From contig DATEHM010000329.1 in the NCBI GenBank assembly GCA_035279545.1, forward strand, positions 1 through 8,559: a DNA stretch of 8,559 bases, read 5' to 3'. Source of the DNA: Segetimicrobium sp035279545. Lineage in GTDB: Bacteria; Sysuimicrobiota; Sysuimicrobiia; Sysuimicrobiales; Segetimicrobiaceae. Position numbers and translations under genes: made by a program. The notes beneath the pieces were generated by a model, which saw only the letters and a list, made by a program, of their open reading frames with translations, was not told the DNA's origin and ran no database searches. Positions 6,496-8,559 of this stretch are shown here, in pieces. How positions within the stretch are numbered: position 1 is the first letter of the stretch; each line of letters opens with the position of its first letter.

Positions 6496-6562
6496 ATATC
6501 CTCTGTTCTTCCCATTTTTCGCCTGGTTCGGCCGCGCGATGCGCCGCCGCAGCGGGCGGAGA
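6436..6562 (-). promoter_or_regulatory. AT-richer spacer between dxr and rseP, likely promoter or leader region
   Basis: This is the largest spacer inside the lipid/isoprenoid cluster and has a clearly AT-rich core (about 6485-6520, with an A5 tract and GATATATG on the minus strand), unlike the surrounding DNA. It may hold an internal promoter for rseP-ispG. I cannot identify a matched -35/-10 pair, and there is no terminator-like hairpin with a T run after dxr. Confidence 0.3.
6441..6445 (-). promoter_or_regulatory. Strong ribosome binding site selecting a TTG start for rseP
   Basis: GGAGG on the minus strand lies nine bases before TTG at 6431, while the upstream ATG at 6461 has only a weak GAG nearby. 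This site is the main reason for choosing the shorter rseP. Confidence 0.7.
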
Positions 6563-7726
6563 TCATGCCGCGCAGGCGGCCGCCTCGGCCCGGGCCCGCG
6601 CTTCACGATCCGCGCCGAGCACCACGTCGAGCGAGGTAACCGCTACCGGGCGGTGTCCATCCAGCACCCGGCGCACCAGCCTGGCGATATCGGGAAAGCG
6701 AATCCGGCGGTCGAGGAAGAGGCCGACCGCGACCTCGTTCGCGGCGTTCAGCGCTGCGGGCGCCGTCCCCCCGAGCGCCAGCGCCTGGCGCGCCAGGTCG
6801 AGGCAGGGGAACCGGACGAGGTCCGGCGCCTCGAAGTTCAGGGTCCCCAGCGTCCGAAGGTCGAACCGACTCAACGGGCTGGGGTACCGCACCGGATACG
6901 TGAGGGCGTACTGCACCGGCAACCGCATATCCGTCGGGCCGAGTTGTGCCAGGAGGGATCCGTCGGCGAACTCGACCAATCCGTGGATGGTGCTCTGGGG
7001 ATGGATGACGACCTCGATCGCCCCCGGGGCGATGCCGAACAGCCAGTGGGCCTCGATGATTTCCAACCCCTTGTTCATGAGCGTGGCCGAATCAATCGTC
7101 ACCTTTCGCCCCATCGTCCACGTCGGATGCCGGAGCGCCTCCGCCGGTCCGACCGTCTCCAGGGCCTCGCCGGGCAGGCGCAGGAACGGGCCTCCCGAGG
7201 CGGTCAGCCACAGCCGGACGACCCCGCCGCGCCCCCCCCGGTCTAGGCACTGAAAGATCGCCGAATGTTCGCTGTCCACGGGCAGCACCCTGGCCCGCGA
7301 GCGCGCCGCCGCCATCACCAGCGGCCCCCCGGCGACCAGGGCTTCCTTAGTCGCAAGGGCCACCTCCTTCCCCGCGCCCAGCGCGGCGAGGGTAGGAGAG
7401 AGGCCCGCGACGCCGACCACGGCCACCAAGACCAGATCGGCGCTCGTCTGAGCGGCCAGCGCGGCGAGCCCCTCCGGCCCGACGAGGACCTCGCCGCGCC
7501 ATCCGGGGACCCCCCCGCGGAAGCGGGCCGCGCCTTCCGCGGTCCCCACGACGACCGCCTCCGGCCGATGCTCGGCCACCTGCTCAATCAGCCGCGGGAT
7601 GTTGCGGTTCGCGGCCAGGGCCACCACGTCCAGGCCGCCCGCACCTCCCCGCAGGTGGCGCACCACGTCGAGCGCGGTGCAGCCGACCGACCCCGTGGAG
7701 CCCAAGATGGCCAGGCGGCGTGTCAT
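6563..7726 (-). CDS. dxr: 1-deoxy-D-xylulose 5-phosphate reductoisomerase (DXR, IspC)
   Basis: Converts deoxyxylulose phosphate to methylerythritol phosphate with NADPH and a divalent metal, the committed MEP-pathway step. The 387 residues are standard length. Seen: NADPH-binding GSTGSVG (9-15); metal ligands Asp151 and Glu153 in DSEHSA and Glu222 in ATLMNKGLE (214-222); TASGGPF (175-181); the flexible active-site loop HPTWTMG (200-206); IHPQSTIHG (241-249); and the C-terminal NAANEVA (327-333). The usual ANKE motif near residue 127 reads ATKE here. The ATG at 7726 overlaps the cdsA stop as ATGA, which implies coupled translation; a partial GGTGG lies eight bases upstream. The frame stays open further upstream, but that portion is shadow sequence within cdsA. 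The C-terminus ends in an Ala/Arg-rich helix. Confidence 0.96.
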   Translation of the reverse strand: MTRRLAILGSTGSVGCTALDVVRHLRGGAGGLDVVALAANRNIPRLIEQVAEHRPEAVVVGTAEGAARFRGGVPGWRGEVLVGPEGLAALAAQTSADLVLVAVVGVAGLSPTLAALGAGKEVALATKEALVAGGPLVMAAARSRARVLPVDSEHSAIFQCLDRGGRGGVVRLWLTASGGPFLRLPGEALETVGPAEALRHPTWTMGRKVTIDSATLMNKGLEIIEAHWLFGIAPGAIEVVIHPQSTIHGLVEFADGSLLAQLGPTDMRLPVQYALTYPVRYPSPLSRFDLRTLGTLNFEAPDLVRFPCLDLARQALALGGTAPAALNAANEVAVGLFLDRRIRFPDIARLVRRVLDGHRPVAVTSLDVVLGADREARARAEAAACAA

Positions 7727-8559
7727 CCCCGTGGCCACCACAGCATCGTGAAGTACCCCACGGCCATCGCGAACAACAACCCGTCGAACCGGTCCAGGAT
7801 CCCCCCGTGCCCGGGCAGGATCCGGCCGGCGTCCTTCACCCCGACTTCGCGCTTGATCGCGGACTCCCACAGATCCCCGACGATACTGGCCGCTGCGCAC
7901 AGCCCGCCGACGGTCGCCGCGATCGGGAGCGGGATGCGGAACCAGATCCCGCACACCAACCCCCCGAGGATCCCGGCGACGATCCCGCCGACGGCACCCT
8001 CCAGGGACTTGTTCGGACTGACCTGGGGTAGCAGCTTGCGCCGTCCGGTCAGCGCCCCCACGAAATACGCGGCGCTGTCCGCCGCCCAGACGACAAGAAT
8101 CACGAGCAAGGCGGGGGTCGCCTCGCTCAGCGGTGTCGGGCCGAGGCCGAGGGCGCGAAGGCGCAGGACGTAGCTGAACAGATATCCCACGTACAGGGCG
8201 CCGAGGAGGGTGAGCCCGGTGTTGGCCAGCGCGCGGTCTGGGCGCCCGCGCCGCAGTTGCACCGCCACCGTCCAGATCAGCAGCGCCGGCAATCCCACCG
8301 ACTGCCAGGGACGCGGCCAGGCGGCCTCGATCGCGAAGAGGACCCCGGCCGCCATCCCGGCCGCCCGAACCGGCCGGTAGCCGGCGCGCTCGACCATCCG
8401 GTAAAATTCATCGAGGCCGATCAGGATCACCCCGGCGACTCCCACGAACAGCCACGGGCTTCCCAGGATCACCAAGGCGAGGGTCAGCGGCATCCCGATC
8501 GCGGCGGTGGCCAGCCGCGTGGCCAGCCGGTCGCCCTTCGGCGCCGCGCCCCCGGCGGG
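7723..8559 (-). CDS. cdsA: Phosphatidate cytidylyltransferase, CDP-diglyceride synthetase (5' end outside window)
   Basis: Makes CDP-diacylglycerol from phosphatidic acid and CTP in the cytoplasmic membrane, the branch point for phospholipid synthesis. The visible 278 residues contain the family signature near the C-terminus: SAIKREVGVKD (233-243 of the visible part) followed by LPGHGGILDRFD (248-259). Upstream are WAADSAAYFVG (158-168) and SPNKSLEGA (181-189). Many hydrophobic segments indicate a polytopic membrane protein. An ATG occurs at 8493, but the 22 in-frame codons before it encode DRLATRLATAAIG, which fits the family's amphipathic start, and contain no ATG, GTG or TTG. The true start therefore probably lies beyond the window edge. 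The stop overlaps the dxr start by four bases. Confidence 0.95.
   Translation of the reverse strand, partial: PAGGAAPKGDRLATRLATAAIGMPLTLALVILGSPWLFVGVAGVILIGLDEFYRMVERAGYRPVRAAGMAAGVLFAIEAAWPRPWQSVGLPALLIWTVAVQLRRGRPDRALANTGLTLLGALYVGYLFSYVLRLRALGLGPTPLSEATPALLVILVVWAADSAAYFVGALTGRRKLLPQVSPNKSLEGAVGGIVAGILGGLVCGIWFRIPLPIAATVGGLCAAASIVGDLWESAIKREVGVKDAGRILPGHGGILDRFDGLLFAMAVGYFTMLWWPRG

Noticed and set aside
5397..7253. A 618-codon open frame on the plus strand
   Set aside because: It is antisense to rseP and dxr, compositionally biased, and has no family motif.
7727..7954. An N-terminal extension of dxr by 76 codons
   Set aside because: It is the cdsA coding sequence read in another frame; DXR begins at MTRRLAILGSTGSVG.
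1..8559. A CRISPR array, transposon, phage, toxin-antitoxin or other defence system
   Set aside because: I found no direct repeat series, terminal repeats, transposase or integrase, or defence domains; all identified genes are housekeeping or envelope functions.

Overview
The window is a high-GC bacterial housekeeping locus. Every supported gene lies on the minus strand, so gene order runs from high to low coordinates. The organism is a bacterium: it has the mevalonate-independent (MEP) isoprenoid genes dxr and ispG interleaved with cdsA and rseP, which is a common bacterial order. Compact spacing, GTG/TTG starts and a metK of the archaeal-type AdoMet synthetase family fit a deep-branching, possibly thermophilic or uncultured high-GC lineage. 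That placement is inference; nothing here fixes the phylum.

Right half (8559 to about 4240): cdsA (5' end outside the window), dxr (ATGA overlap with cdsA), a 131-bp AT-richer spacer, rseP (TTG start with a strong Shine-Dalgarno) and ispG. Together they supply CDP-diacylglycerol for phospholipids, two MEP-pathway steps toward isoprenoids, and an intramembrane site-2 protease: an envelope-biogenesis operon.

Middle (4150 to 2132): a rhomboid serine protease with intact catalytic Ser and His, then an archaeal-type S-adenosylmethionine synthetase. The metK leader can fold into a bulged hairpin and ends in a strong ribosome binding site.

Left (2029 to 1): a GNAT acetyltransferase split by an apparent one-base deletion exactly at its acetyl-CoA-binding loop, a terminator-like hairpin, a small FmdB-type zinc-ribbon protein with a serine-rich tail, and the first 372 codons of an exported, membrane-anchored protein that runs off the window edge.

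There are no RNA genes, mobile elements, CRISPR arrays or phage genes that I can support, and no gene-free stretch above 300 bases. I see no convincing new multi-gene system. The best leads are the broken GNAT, the metK family and leader, unusual start signals at rseP and ispG, and the unidentified exported protein at the left edge.
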